From the NCBI GenBank assembly GCA_002415855.1, contig DIAS01000123.1, positions 1-32,510 of the forward strand: a stretch of DNA of 32,510 nt. Reading direction: 5' to 3'. The stretch is from Bacteroidales bacterium UBA5072 (GTDB taxonomy: Bacteria; Bacteroidota; Bacteroidia; Bacteroidales; UBA10428). A program made the translations under genes and the position numbers. The first letter of the stretch is position 1. Each line of letters opens with the position of its first letter. Shown here piece after piece: positions 24,743-32,510 of this stretch. The notes below the pieces were generated by a model. It was given only the letters and a program-made list of their open reading frames with translations, searched no databases and had not been told where the DNA came from.

Positions 24743-25453
24743 TTACATCGCCCGATCAATGATCCCGTAAAATCTGTCCCGGTAAGGTAAACTTATCGGG
24801 ATAAATTTTTCACCGATGATCACCCGGTGCCGGCTCACAGAGTCGATCTTACTCAGTGATATGATGTACGAGCGGTGCACCCTGAAAAATTCACCGGCAG
24901 GAAGCTTTTCTTCGATGGTGGTCATGGACATAAGGGTCAGGAAGAGTTTCTGCCGGGTATAAATCTTGATATAGTCCTTCAGCCCTTCCACGAACAGGAT
25001 GTCGTCGACATTGATCTTCAGCAATTTATAATCTGCTTTGATGAAGATATACTGCATCGGTTTATGCTGATCCTGCGGTTGCTTTGAAGTTTTCGAAATA
25101 AGGTTGTTGGCCTTGTTGACAGCTTTCAGAAACCTCTCGAAGTCAAACGGTTTGAGGAGAAAATCAAGCACATCATAATCATAACCTTCCAATGCATATT
25201 CCTTGTAACCGGTCGTGAATATGACGGCCGGTCGTGCAGTAATACTCTTCAGGAGCTGAATTCCGTTTACCTCGGGCATATGGATATCCAGAAACAGGAG
25301 GTCAATGTGCTCCTCTTCAAGGATCTGCATAGCCTCGATGGCGGTGTGACATTTTTTTACCAGGCGGAGAAAATAAACCTTTCCGATATAGCTTTCCAGC
25401 ACTTCGAGTGATGCGGGTTCATCGTCCACAATGAGACAGTTGATCCTGTTCAT
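24743..25453 (-). CDS. LytTR-family response regulator
   Basis: The protein has 236 residues. An N-terminal receiver domain (about 4-120) has the acidic pair D10/D11, phospho-acceptor D56 in LLFLDIHMPEVNG and the LLKPF lysine. A C-terminal LytTR DNA-binding domain (about 135-236) has YIFIKADYKLLKI, DILFVEGLKDYIKIYT and FFRVHRSYIISLSKID. It is a transcription regulator of the LytR/AlgR type, normally activated by a membrane LytS-like histidine kinase. No kinase gene is adjacent, so it is an orphan within the window. The DUF4907 gene ends 5 nt upstream of its start region, so it may be transcribed with the Kelch-DUF4907 unit and may regulate that locus; this is inference. Confidence 0.94.
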   Translation of the reverse strand: MNRINCLIVDDEPASLEVLESYIGKVYFLRLVKKCHTAIEAMQILEEEHIDLLFLDIHMPEVNGIQLLKSITARPAVIFTTGYKEYALEGYDYDVLDFLLKPFDFERFLKAVNKANNLISKTSKQPQDQHKPMQYIFIKADYKLLKINVDDILFVEGLKDYIKIYTRQKLFLTLMSMTTIEEKLPAGEFFRVHRSYIISLSKIDSVSRHRVIIGEKFIPISLPYRDRFYGIIDRAM

Positions 25454-25458
25454 GCGCG

Positions 25459-25809
25459 TCAGTTTGAGTTTTCGAGGCTGTCGATGCCTATCTTTTCAAG
25501 ATCTTCCCTTGTAAGATTGGGCAATTGTCGGGCCTGCAGCTTTTTCTTAACAATAGTACCCGCCTTTAAGGCCGATCTTCTGTTGGGGAATGCCCTGTTA
25601 CCCTCCAAAACCGGAATAATAGGCTGGTCGATGAACACCCTGTTGTTCACCAGCACCTGATAACCCCAGCCTCCGGATACCCGTTGGGCCTTAACCTTCA
25701 CCTCTCCGGAAAAGGGCTTTTGAACAACCACGTACAATGCTGTGATCAATAAAAGAGCAAAAAAAAGCGGATACAGGATCCGCCGTTTTCTGAAATTAAT
25801 CTTCTTCAT
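25459..25809 (-). CDS. DUF4907-like membrane-anchored small protein
   Basis: The start at 25809 gives 116 residues opening MKKINFRKRRILYPLFFALLLITALYVVV, a basic N-terminus followed by one transmembrane helix. The frame runs open to 26046, but the extra 79 residues are antisense-like and overlap the Kelch gene. The outer part (KAQRVSGGWGYQVLVNNRVFIDQP, then FPNRRSALKAGTIVKKKL and LTREDLEKIGI) is like the Bacteroidota DUF4907 family, whose function is unknown. The start lies 14 nt inside the end of the Kelch gene, so translation is likely coupled. The family assignment is from recognition of the pattern and is moderately sure. Confidence 0.75.
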   Translation of the reverse strand: MKKINFRKRRILYPLFFALLLITALYVVVQKPFSGEVKVKAQRVSGGWGYQVLVNNRVFIDQPIIPVLEGNRAFPNRRSALKAGTIVKKKLQARQLPNLTREDLEKIGIDSLENSN

Positions 25810-26821
25810 TATAAGTGTCCAATGGTTTGAACTCCCAGATATCATCAAAGGGAGTGCTGGAGCTGAGACCGGTGGTAACAAATCCGCGGCCGTCAGCAGT
25901 GCTGAATGCAACAGCATCCACACGTGTGGCGCCTTCAAAATTCGTACGCGTGGTCCACAGATCGGTGGAAGGGGTGTATTCCCAAACATCGTTTTTCTGG
26001 TTTCCCATATCCCCGGTAGCCACATAAGCCTTGCCATCGATGACAAATGCTACTCCCTTTTTCCTGATTATTGTATAGCCATCATCATAGGATTCATCGC
26101 TTACATTACCGATCTTCCGCAAAGCCGTCCAGGAATCCGTTCCGGGATCATAGCTGAAGAAGTCCTTTGAATAAGTATTGTTGTTCCATCCTGTACAAAT
26201 ATAGCCCTTCCCGTTGATGGCAAAGGCGACAGCGTCGTATACTTTCGACTGGTAGTTGGTTTTTGGCGACCAGGTATTGGTGGCAGGATTATATGCCCAG
26301 AGGTCCATCAGTGCATTTCCTGAAAAGCCTGTGCCGATGTAGCCGATATCTTCAATTGAAAAAGCCACGGCGGCATACCTTGGCTCGATCCTCTCAGCAC
26401 CTTCGAATTCGGCTGCGAGGGTGTCCCATGTATTATCAATTGGATCATAAATCCAGAAATCGCTATATTTTTTCAGACCATCCCAGCCTGTACCGACGTA
26501 CCCCTTGCCGGCGGCGGCAAAAGCCACAGCGCCCTGCCTGGGTTTTCCACCGAAATCCGCAACCTGTTTCCAATTGTTCCTTTCAGCGTCATATTGAAAG
26601 AAATCACTCCGCCTGTCTTCTCCATCATATCCCGTTCCGACATATGCATAGTTACCAATCGTGAAAGCAACAGCATCGCCTCTTGCATCACCAAAGAAAT
26701 CTGATTGCTTAATCCAGTTGCCGATCAAATCCTCGGGATCATTACCACCACAGTTGGACAGGAATGAGACCATGGAAATCAAAAAGAGTCCGAGAAGTAA
26801 ATACCTATTAAATATTTTCAT
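25796..26821 (-). CDS. Kelch-repeat lipoprotein
   Basis: The protein has 341 residues with a lipoprotein signal ending LSNC and lipid-modified Cys24. The mature part contains six Kelch repeats of about 47 residues. Each starts AVAF, carries GYVGTG (or similar), a D-x-W/F-x-Y strand and a closing W (for example AVAFAAAGKGYVGTGWDG, then DFWIYDPIDNTW). Six repeats make one complete beta-propeller, a binding or scaffold domain; no galactose-oxidase copper ligands are apparent. It is probably anchored in the outer membrane or periplasm. It overlaps the DUF4907 gene by 14 nt and diverges from the DUF4270 lipoprotein gene across a 390-nt AT-rich region. Ligand and role are unknown. Confidence 0.92.
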   Translation of the reverse strand: MKIFNRYLLLGLFLISMVSFLSNCGGNDPEDLIGNWIKQSDFFGDARGDAVAFTIGNYAYVGTGYDGEDRRSDFFQYDAERNNWKQVADFGGKPRQGAVAFAAAGKGYVGTGWDGLKKYSDFWIYDPIDNTWDTLAAEFEGAERIEPRYAAVAFSIEDIGYIGTGFSGNALMDLWAYNPATNTWSPKTNYQSKVYDAVAFAINGKGYICTGWNNNTYSKDFFSYDPGTDSWTALRKIGNVSDESYDDGYTIIRKKGVAFVIDGKAYVATGDMGNQKNDVWEYTPSTDLWTTRTNFEGATRVDAVAFSTADGRGFVTTGLSSSTPFDDIWEFKPLDTYNEED

Positions 26822-27211
26822 TTGTTTAGATTTTGCTTTTATGTAGTTATAAATTTGCGATGAATATAAACGCTTTTTTCAACATTTTAGCGTTTAATTC
26901 CCATAAGATTCGTTTTATTAATAATTTTTAACTTTTTTCGGGTTTGGCAAACATAGAGAGGCGTTAAGGATTATTAAAACTTTTTAGATAATTTTAACAA
27001 AAACAAAGATGAAGTAATTATTTTTATCTACCAATTTAAAATACATTTGTCTCACTCAATATGGCTGGTCTGTTTTCGTCTGTGATGAATGTGATTTCAT
27101 GGTAGTAGATAAAATAATTATAACCGTCGATAAATATCTGCGTAATGGTATATTTTATTTTCAAACACTTTTATGCATGGTTTACTTTGCTAAGTTAAAC
27201 GTGGTTTATTC
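26822..27211. promoter_or_regulatory. AT-rich divergent regulatory region between Kelch and DUF4270 genes
   Basis: No gene is visible in these 390 nt, which are clearly more AT-rich than the flanking genes. Perfect -7 matches are TATGTTTG on the minus strand (26948-26955, towards the Kelch gene) and TACATTTG on the plus strand (27042-27049, towards the DUF4270 gene). A weaker TTACTTTG (27182-27189) lies 22 nt from the DUF4270 start. None has a TTG at the ideal distance, so the choice is open. An imperfect inverted repeat pairs 27015-27032 with 27101-27120 (TAGATAAAA-TAATTA core) and encloses the plus-strand box. Confidence 0.5.
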
Positions 27212-28531
27212 ATGATTAAGTATTCCGGAATAATATTTGTGCTGATCGCACTTCTCTCCTGTACCAATGAGGACATGACTTTTCAGATCGGGAGCAGGTA
27301 CGTCGATCCTAAAACCAATGTGCGTTATGTTGATACATTAACCGTCAACAGCTACACAATAAAGCTGGATTCGATGCGTACCTCGGGGCTGGAAGATCCT
27401 TCCATCCTTGTTGGTAAATACCTGGATGATGCCATCGGTAACATACAGTCGCGCAGTTTCTTCCGCGTAAATCCTCCCAAAACTTTTTCCATACCCGATA
27501 ATGCTGTATACGATTCCCTGGAGCTGATCATGACTTACACCGGCTACTCGCTTGGTGATACCAATAAAACATATACCATTACAGCACACCGTCTGACCCG
27601 GGCACTAAGAACCGATGAGGGAGGTTACTTTTACAACACCTCGTCAACCCAATACGACCCGGAGAATTTAGGTGCCACAACCCTTATGCCCTGGCCCAAC
27701 ACCAATGATACTTTGTGGATGCGGCTGGATGACAATTTGGGTAATGAATTGTTTACCATGCTTAACGAAAAAGATCAGATCATTACGGAAAGTGAACTCT
27801 TCCATTTCTATTTCAAGGGATTTGCGTTGGACTTCGATGGCAACAACAAAGCCATTCTGGAATTCAATTTCCCCTCAAAAACTGAATCAAGCTCCACAGG
27901 TGCCTATTATCCCACGATGCGCCTGTACTACCATTACTTTGATTACGTGCTTGTTAATGAATATGTTGATTTCAAGATCGGTACTGAGAACGTTGATCTT
28001 CAGTACAACCAGTTTACCATCAGCGACCCTGTCTTCGAACTGCCTGCCAATCAAAGGGACAAGGTCCCGTCATCTGAAACCGATGACGTTACTTACGTGC
28101 AGGCAGGGACCGGGATTCTTACCCGGCTGGAGGTCCCCTTCCTGAAGAATCTGCTGGCCGTGCACAACTATATTCTGATTATGAAGGCAGAGATGGTCAT
28201 CGAACCCGTGAGAAATACCTACGGTATCTTTCCCCTGCCCCAGGATGTAAGCCTGTACAACTCAGACCAGATCAATCGTTTCGGTTCGTCCTTCAGGGCA
28301 AGCGGGAACCTTTCTCTTGATGAAATTTACCAGGAAGATACCTATTACACTTTTGATGTTACCTCGTATATAAAGGCCAAGTTCGAAGAAGTAAGAAATG
28401 AAACACCTACCTTCATCCTTACTGTTTCTCCTGAGAATTTGTACAAATCACTCGACCGAATTATAGTGGGAAGCCAGGGTCATGAAGAGAACAGGATTAA
28501 GCTGAAAATATATTACGTAGATTACGAGTAA
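27212..28531 (+). CDS. DUF4270 domain lipoprotein
   Basis: The protein has 439 residues beginning MIKYSGIIFVLIALLSC, a lipoprotein signal with Cys17. The mature sequence matches the Bacteroidota DUF4270 pattern: IGSRYVDPKTNVRYVDTLTVNSYTIKLDSM, the SILVGKYLDDAIGNIQSRSFFRVNPP segment, repeated beta-rich stretches, and the late FDVTSYIKAKFEE element. The function of the family is unknown; its members are secreted lipoproteins likely on the outer membrane. A barrel gene follows after 10 nt, suggesting a lipoprotein-porin pair. Divergence from the Kelch-DUF4907 unit suggests joint regulation. Confidence 0.88.
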   Translation: MIKYSGIIFVLIALLSCTNEDMTFQIGSRYVDPKTNVRYVDTLTVNSYTIKLDSMRTSGLEDPSILVGKYLDDAIGNIQSRSFFRVNPPKTFSIPDNAVYDSLELIMTYTGYSLGDTNKTYTITAHRLTRALRTDEGGYFYNTSSTQYDPENLGATTLMPWPNTNDTLWMRLDDNLGNELFTMLNEKDQIITESELFHFYFKGFALDFDGNNKAILEFNFPSKTESSSTGAYYPTMRLYYHYFDYVLVNEYVDFKIGTENVDLQYNQFTISDPVFELPANQRDKVPSSETDDVTYVQAGTGILTRLEVPFLKNLLAVHNYILIMKAEMVIEPVRNTYGIFPLPQDVSLYNSDQINRFGSSFRASGNLSLDEIYQEDTYYTFDVTSYIKAKFEEVRNETPTFILTVSPENLYKSLDRIIVGSQGHEENRIKLKIYYVDYE

Positions 28532-28541
28532 AGAATTAAGC

Positions 28542-29780
28542 ATGAGAAAATCACTGGTTGTTTTGTTTTTATTGTTTTCACTGCTCAGTACATTTGCCCA
28601 GCAAAGGACACATCTTCCATATTCCATCTTTGGTATTGGTCAGATCCGCACCAAAGGTTCTGTGCGGAATATGGGGATGGGGAGATCAGGCCTGGCCCTC
28701 TCCTCAAGCTACCATCTCAACAATCTGAATCCGGCCTCTTACCATACCATGGATAGCATATCTTTTTTCTTCGATTTCGGAGTGAACGCTGACTTCGTTA
28801 AGTATTCAACGTCCACCGTAACACAGCACGGGAATGACATAAACCTGAGGAACATTGCCATGGGATTCCGCATCAGCAAACACTGGTCGTCAAGCATCGG
28901 CATTGCTCCATACAGTACAGTAGGCTATAAAATACAAACCGACAAGTATGTGGAAGGAACCATGGACCAGGTGCAGGTTGACCTTACCGGGTCAGGCGGT
29001 CTTACACATTTTTACTGGGATAATTCCTACCTGTTGTTCGGGCATCTCAGCCTCGGCATGAATGTCACCTACCTTTTCGGGAGTATTGAGTACTCCGAAA
29101 AGCTTCATTATACCGGGTTAAATAATGAAGTTTATTCGAACCAGACCTCTTACCTGAATAAGATCTATGCAGATTTCGGGTTCCAGTATTTCTTCATGCT
29201 GAATGAAAAGACCCGGGTAACGCTTGGTGGAGTCTTTGGCAACAATCACCCGTTGAATTTCAAGCAAACGGTCGAAATTCATGACAGCAAAGGAACGATA
29301 TCCGAAGAAAAAGACACCGAGGCGGGTACTTTTGATCTCCCTGCTTACATTGGAGGAGGATTGGCCGTGCAATACGACAATAAGCTTACGGTAAGTGCTG
29401 ACTACGTATTCCAGAACTGGTCCGTCAATACTTCGAAAGACAAGGTTTTTTCCTATAACAATACCAGCATAATCAGGGCCGGTATCGAGTACGTGCCCGG
29501 CATGGTAAACCGGCTGGGTTACATGGGCAGATTGAGCTACCGCGTCGGGTATTACCATGAGGATTCATACCTGGTTATCAACGGAACTTCATTCGCTGAC
29601 GATGGTTTATCAGTGGGTGTAGGAATTCCATTCTTCCAGAACAAAACCAGCATCAACCTGGCCTACAACTATGGCTCCATGGGGACTACCGAAAACAGGC
29701 TCATCCAGGAGAAATATCATTCGGTAATGGTGAGTCTGACACTGCACGACTGGTGGTTCATCAAACGCAAGTACGACTAG
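28542..29780 (+). CDS. Outer-membrane beta-barrel protein (FadL-like architecture)
   Basis: The protein has 412 residues with a signal peptide MRKSLVVLFLLFSLLSTFAQ. The early mature region has YSIFGIGQIRTKGSVRNMGMG followed by NLNPASYHTMDS, the GMG...NPA pattern of FadL/OmpP1-like barrels in Bacteroidota. Alternating strands follow to a C-terminus in a charged tail (WWFIKRKYD) rather than a terminal aromatic. It probably forms an outer-membrane channel, substrate unknown. It is 10 nt downstream of the DUF4270 lipoprotein gene and is closed by a strong terminator, so the two form a compact unit. Confidence 0.85.
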   Translation: MRKSLVVLFLLFSLLSTFAQQRTHLPYSIFGIGQIRTKGSVRNMGMGRSGLALSSSYHLNNLNPASYHTMDSISFFFDFGVNADFVKYSTSTVTQHGNDINLRNIAMGFRISKHWSSSIGIAPYSTVGYKIQTDKYVEGTMDQVQVDLTGSGGLTHFYWDNSYLLFGHLSLGMNVTYLFGSIEYSEKLHYTGLNNEVYSNQTSYLNKIYADFGFQYFFMLNEKTRVTLGGVFGNNHPLNFKQTVEIHDSKGTISEEKDTEAGTFDLPAYIGGGLAVQYDNKLTVSADYVFQNWSVNTSKDKVFSYNNTSIIRAGIEYVPGMVNRLGYMGRLSYRVGYYHEDSYLVINGTSFADDGLSVGVGIPFFQNKTSINLAYNYGSMGTTENRLIQEKYHSVMVSLTLHDWWFIKRKYD

Positions 29781-29785
29781 CAGAA

Positions 29786-29823
29786 AAACAAAAACCACCT
29801 GATAGAGCAGGTGGTTTTTGTTT
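29786..29823. terminator. Bidirectional Rho-independent terminator
   Basis: A perfect 16-bp stem pairs 29786-29801 with 29808-29823 around a 6-nt loop (ATAGAG). It has a GC core (CCACCTG/CAGGTGG) and flanking A-tracts and T-tracts on both strands. It lies 5 nt after the barrel stop and 23 nt after the stop of the convergent small gene, serving both. Confidence 0.92.
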
Positions 29824-29846
29824 ATGTCTTCAATGAAGGAAGCAAC

Positions 29847-30053
29847 TTAGTAGGTAAACTGATACCTTTTCCTGAGCTCTTTCTGAAAATCGCTGATTTT
29901 TCTTTCCAGGTCATCAATCTCATTTCTGAGCTTGTTGGTATCATGTCCTTCTGATTCAAGTTCACGAATAAACCGACGATTGATGATGATTTTCTTCTGG
30001 CATTCGTAAATGCTTGAGATCAGACTTTTGATGTTGTACTTTACATCAAGCAT
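29847..30053 (-). CDS. Small coiled-coil protein of unknown function
   Basis: The predicted product has 68 residues, is rich in Lys, Arg, Glu and Ile, and has heptad-like spacing (IKSLISSIYECQKKIIINRRFIRELE; LRNEIDDLERKISDFQKELRKRY) indicating two helices that could form a coiled coil. There is no signal peptide or membrane helix, so it is likely cytosolic. I do not recognise a family. Support for its being real comes from its position directly before a shared terminator, its lack of a competing frame and its non-random helical pattern. A long AT-rich upstream region offers space for a promoter, but no clean -7/-33 pair was found. Confidence 0.7.
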   Translation of the reverse strand: MLDVKYNIKSLISSIYECQKKIIINRRFIRELESEGHDTNKLRNEIDDLERKISDFQKELRKRYQFTY

Positions 30054-30383
30054 AGCGATAAGATTAAGTTAGTAGATTGCCCGAAAAAAACTAGCCAGAT
30101 CAATAAACCATGATAGGCTAACAGCTTATACGATCAAGCTAATTTATGACTTATTAACTGGTTTTTCAACAGTTTTGTTTCAAAAATCACATTCTTTTTT
30201 AAAAATTTTAACAATTATTTGACGAACGTATTATGTCCCTGTTATTCACAATACTTAACGCACCGCCAGGGTGTCATGAAATGAATTGACCCCCACCCAG
30301 GGCGGGGGTCAATCACTGACCTAAAATAAACCTAAAATTAAACACAAAAAATGAACTAGCTGAGTTATTTGCTTGCATCTATG
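30054..30383. other. AT-rich intergenic region with one GC-rich hairpin
   Basis: No coding frame is seen in these 330 nt between the small coiled-coil gene and the adaptor gene on the same strand. The left two thirds are AT-rich and probably hold the promoter of the small gene. The only clear structure is the GC-rich hairpin at 30285-30313, described separately. Confidence 0.6.
30285..30313 (-). terminator. Hairpin, probable terminator of the adaptor/permease operon
   Basis: A perfect 10-bp stem, ATTGACCCCC (30285-30294) with GGGGGTCAAT (30304-30313), encloses a 9-nt loop. It lies 71 nt beyond the adaptor stop on the minus strand. The following minus-strand bases (TCATTTCATG) are only moderately T-rich, so it is less canonical than the other two terminators. 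Confidence 0.6.
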
Positions 30384-31511
30384 TTATCCCTGCGTGCTTT
30401 CTTCGCCGGTTTTCTTGACTTCTTCCTTTTTCTGTCCTTTGATTTTATCCTTTATTCCGACACCTTCTTTAATTTCGATATTTACGCCGTCGGAAAGGCC
30501 TGTCTTAATATACCGCTTTTCAAATATCTGGGGCTGCGTCTCTATCTCCACATAAGCGGAGTCACCTTCCTTTTCGAACTTGATCAGGCTTTCCGGAATG
30601 ACCATAACACTGTCCCTGCGATCGAGGACAATGTCGGCATTGGCACTATATCCGGCCCTGATGAATGAATTCTCCCTGAGTTTCACATCGGCTTTTATCT
30701 CGAACTGAATGGCACCATTTTCCTCTTTGCCTTTGGGTGCGATGTATTCCAGTTCAGCGTCAAAGGTTTTGTCCTCGATGGCACCAATGGAAAGGATCAG
30801 GGGCATCCCAAGCTTCAGTTTTCCTACTTCGGTCTCGTCCACCTTCCCCTCAAAGATCATTTCCCCCATATCGGCAACACTCGCGATCGTTGTTCCTTCA
30901 TTGAAGGTATTGGATTCAATCACCGAATTGCCTACTTCAACAGGAACATCAAGCACCATACCTTCTATAGTGGACCGGATAAGTGTATTGGTAGCGGTAC
31001 CCGACTTTTTTGAAACTCCTTCCTTGATCAGCTGAAGATTTGACTCGGCTGTTTCCATCTCCTCCATGGCATTCATATAGCTAAGCCTGTATTGCTGAAA
31101 CTCTGCTTCGGGGATTACTCCCTGCTCGTATACCTTCTTCTGCCTGTCGTATACCAGCTTTGCATCTTCGAAGTTGATCTTGGCCTTGTTGAATCTGGAT
31201 TCCGCATTGTTCAGCTCCACCATATTCGGGATGATCTTCACCCTGGCGATCAGGTCGCCCTTTTTTACGTGCTGTCCGGCTTCAATAAAAACTTCTTCGA
31301 CAATTCCCGATACCTGGGGCTTTATTTCGATTTCTTTCCGGGGAACAACTGAACCAGTGGCAACTGTTTTTTTAATAACGTTGGACACAAAGGGTGATTC
31401 TATTTCATAGATCACAGGTTTCTTCTTTGATTTCTGGTAAAGGAAAAACATGGTTCCGAGAATTGCTCCGACAACAACCACCAGCAGAAAGATTTTAAGG
31501 AATTTTTTCAT
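30384..31511 (-). CDS. MacA-like periplasmic adaptor (membrane fusion protein)
   Basis: The protein has 375 residues with an N-terminal membrane anchor (about 4-25). A lipoyl/barrel-sandwich half-motif VTATGSVVPRKEIEIKPQVSGIVEEVFIEAG (about 48-79; seen as VATGSV) comes first, then an alpha-hairpin (about 95-165) with heptad character and the second lipoyl half near STIEGMVLDVPVEVGNSV. Beta-barrel and membrane-proximal domains end near residue 350, and the tail is Lys/Glu-rich. Such adaptors join an inner-membrane MacB-type ABC transporter to a TolC-like outer-membrane channel, exporting lipids, peptides or drugs. The permease gene lies 31 nt upstream on the same strand, so the two work together. 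No TolC homologue is seen in the window. Confidence 0.92.
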   Translation of the reverse strand: MKKFLKIFLLVVVVGAILGTMFFLYQKSKKKPVIYEIESPFVSNVIKKTVATGSVVPRKEIEIKPQVSGIVEEVFIEAGQHVKKGDLIARVKIIPNMVELNNAESRFNKAKINFEDAKLVYDRQKKVYEQGVIPEAEFQQYRLSYMNAMEEMETAESNLQLIKEGVSKKSGTATNTLIRSTIEGMVLDVPVEVGNSVIESNTFNEGTTIASVADMGEMIFEGKVDETEVGKLKLGMPLILSIGAIEDKTFDAELEYIAPKGKEENGAIQFEIKADVKLRENSFIRAGYSANADIVLDRRDSVMVIPESLIKFEKEGDSAYVEIETQPQIFEKRYIKTGLSDGVNIEIKEGVGIKDKIKGQKKEEVKKTGEESTQG

Positions 31512-31542
31512 GGATATTGATATTTATTTGATTGATATTCTT

Positions 31543-32510
31543 TTATTCGGCCCGTAAGGCTTCCACGGGTTTTATACTTACTGCCTTCCTGGCGGGAATA
31601 AACCCGGCAAATAATCCGGCAGCGATTAGCACGATCAATGAAGTAATGGCAATGTTAAAATCCACACCGGGATTCTTGAACATTTCTGATTCCGCCCCGG
31701 AATTTGTCAGCTGATAATTGATCAATTCGAGGATACCAACCCCGAGAACCAGGCCAATCATGCCCGAAATAGCAGTCAGCACAACCGATTCCATCAGTAT
31801 CTGGCTGATTACCTTCCAGGGTGTGGCGCCTATCGATCGCTGTATGCCGATCTCCTTGGTACGTTCCTTCACAACTACCAGCATAATATTGCTCACCCCG
31901 ATAACCCCTGCAAAAAGGGTACCGATGCCGACGATCCAAATCAGCGTGCTTATCCCGTTAAACAGTCCCTTCATTTTTCTGAATTCCTCCTCCAGGTTGA
32001 AATGCCCGAATGCCTGCTCATCCTCCGGGGCTATCTTGTTCCTTTCGGCAATCAGGGCCATGCATTTCTTCTCTACCACAGAAACCGGAATATTGTCCTT
32101 GCCTGTCACAGCAAAGAAGTGGACCTCATCACCCATGTTATAGGCGATCTGCAAGGAGGTAAAGGGAAGGAATACTGATTTTTCCTTGTCGCCGCCAAAG
32201 CTCATGTTCTTGTTTTTAGGCTCAAATACTCCCACAACCTGAAAATATACTCCCCTTATTCGGATATACTGTCCAATGGGGTTTTCGTCGGGATTAAAAA
32301 GCTCATCGCGCACACGGTTGCCTATTACTGCAACCTTTCTGTTCTCAAGGATGTCGATGTCATTGATCACCCTCCCTGAAAGCATGACCACCGGATCTAT
32401 CTTAAAGAAGTCAGGGTAATCGCCAAATACATCATATGAAGCGGTCTTCAAACCCCTGACCACATTGTTTTCCCCGTTGCCCGACCAGGGCTGAAGCCGG
32501 GGTGCCAGCA
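31543..32510 (-). CDS. MacB/FtsX-type ABC transporter permease, 5' end cut by window edge
   Basis: The frame is open to the end of the window, with 321 residues visible; the GTG at 32463 is an internal valine codon, not the start. The visible part covers most of a MacB periplasmic core domain (GRVINDIDILENRKVAVIGNRV, IGQYIRIRGVYFQVVGVF) and then the FtsX domain. Three transmembrane helices are visible (LIWIVGIGTLFAGVIGVSNI, a second around SVVLTAISGMIGLVLGVG, and a third around SLIVLIAAGLFAGFIPA), with the coupling segment KERTKEIGIQRSIGATPWKV between. The N-terminal helix and any ATPase are outside the window; Bacteroidota usually encode the ATPase separately. It is the inner-membrane part of a tripartite exporter with the adaptor downstream. 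Confidence 0.92.
   Translation of the reverse strand, partial: LAPRLQPWSGNGENNVVRGLKTASYDVFGDYPDFFKIDPVVMLSGRVINDIDILENRKVAVIGNRVRDELFNPDENPIGQYIRIRGVYFQVVGVFEPKNKNMSFGGDKEKSVFLPFTSLQIAYNMGDEVHFFAVTGKDNIPVSVVEKKCMALIAERNKIAPEDEQAFGHFNLEEEFRKMKGLFNGISTLIWIVGIGTLFAGVIGVSNIMLVVVKERTKEIGIQRSIGATPWKVISQILMESVVLTAISGMIGLVLGVGILELINYQLTNSGAESEMFKNPGVDFNIAITSLIVLIAAGLFAGFIPARKAVSIKPVEALRAE

Noticed and set aside
25810..26046. Upstream extension of the DUF4907-like frame
   Set aside because: The 79 extra residues overlap the Kelch gene and the real N-terminus with its membrane helix begins at 25809.
26849..26857. TAAATTTG on the plus strand as a promoter
   Set aside because: It points to the DUF4270 gene from over 350 nt away, has no -33 partner, and such matches are expected by chance in AT-rich DNA.

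Overview
The window reads as chromosomal DNA of a member of the phylum Bacteroidota (Bacteroidales-like, low to medium GC). The evidence is a GldB homologue, DUF4270 and DUF4907 proteins, a DUF2795 protein, an OstA-like protein, a stand-alone MnmD, many secreted proteins and lipoproteins, weak or absent Shine-Dalgarno signals, and promoter matches to the Bacteroidetes pattern TTG-N19-TAnnTTTG. No tRNA, rRNA, CRISPR array, insertion sequence, integrase or phage gene is visible. Most of the window is conserved core genome.

Left part (1-5190, plus strand): a TPR protein cut by the window edge, a plug-less outer-membrane barrel and a cob(I)alamin adenosyltransferase follow each other closely. A short DUF2795 gene with its own textbook promoter comes next.

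Envelope-biogenesis cluster (5187-12379, minus strand): guaB, a two-domain parvulin chaperone, a SurA-N-like lipoprotein, a SurA-like chaperone and an OstA-like LPS-transport protein are separated by only 1-37 nt. They look like one transcript linking outer-membrane protein folding to LPS transport. recQ diverges from guaB and runs into nadE with a 21-nt antisense overlap. An outer-membrane barrel gene lies just upstream of nadE on the same strand.

Middle (16819-24636): gldB and a TPR-M1 metallopeptidase fusion run on the plus strand. The rpmH gene (L34, only 51 codons) and mnmD are on the minus strand. A DUF1573 gene is translationally coupled to meaB (methylmalonyl-CoA mutase GTPase chaperone), followed by lpd. 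The adenosyltransferase at 4356 and meaB both point to B12-dependent methylmalonyl-CoA metabolism, although no mutase is in the window.

Right part (24640-32510): this is the most accessory-looking region. It has a ten-unit heptanucleotide tandem repeat, an orphan LytTR response regulator, a DUF4907 protein overlapping a six-bladed Kelch lipoprotein, and an AT-rich divergent regulatory region. A DUF4270 lipoprotein with an outer-membrane barrel follows, ending at a strong bidirectional terminator. After a small coiled-coil protein come a MacA-like adaptor and an edge-truncated MacB/FtsX-type permease. I did not find an unmistakably new system. The best candidates for uncharacterised biology are the Kelch/DUF4907/DUF4270/barrel locus, the DUF1573-MeaB coupling, the TPR-barrel pair, and the rearranged RecQ C-terminus.
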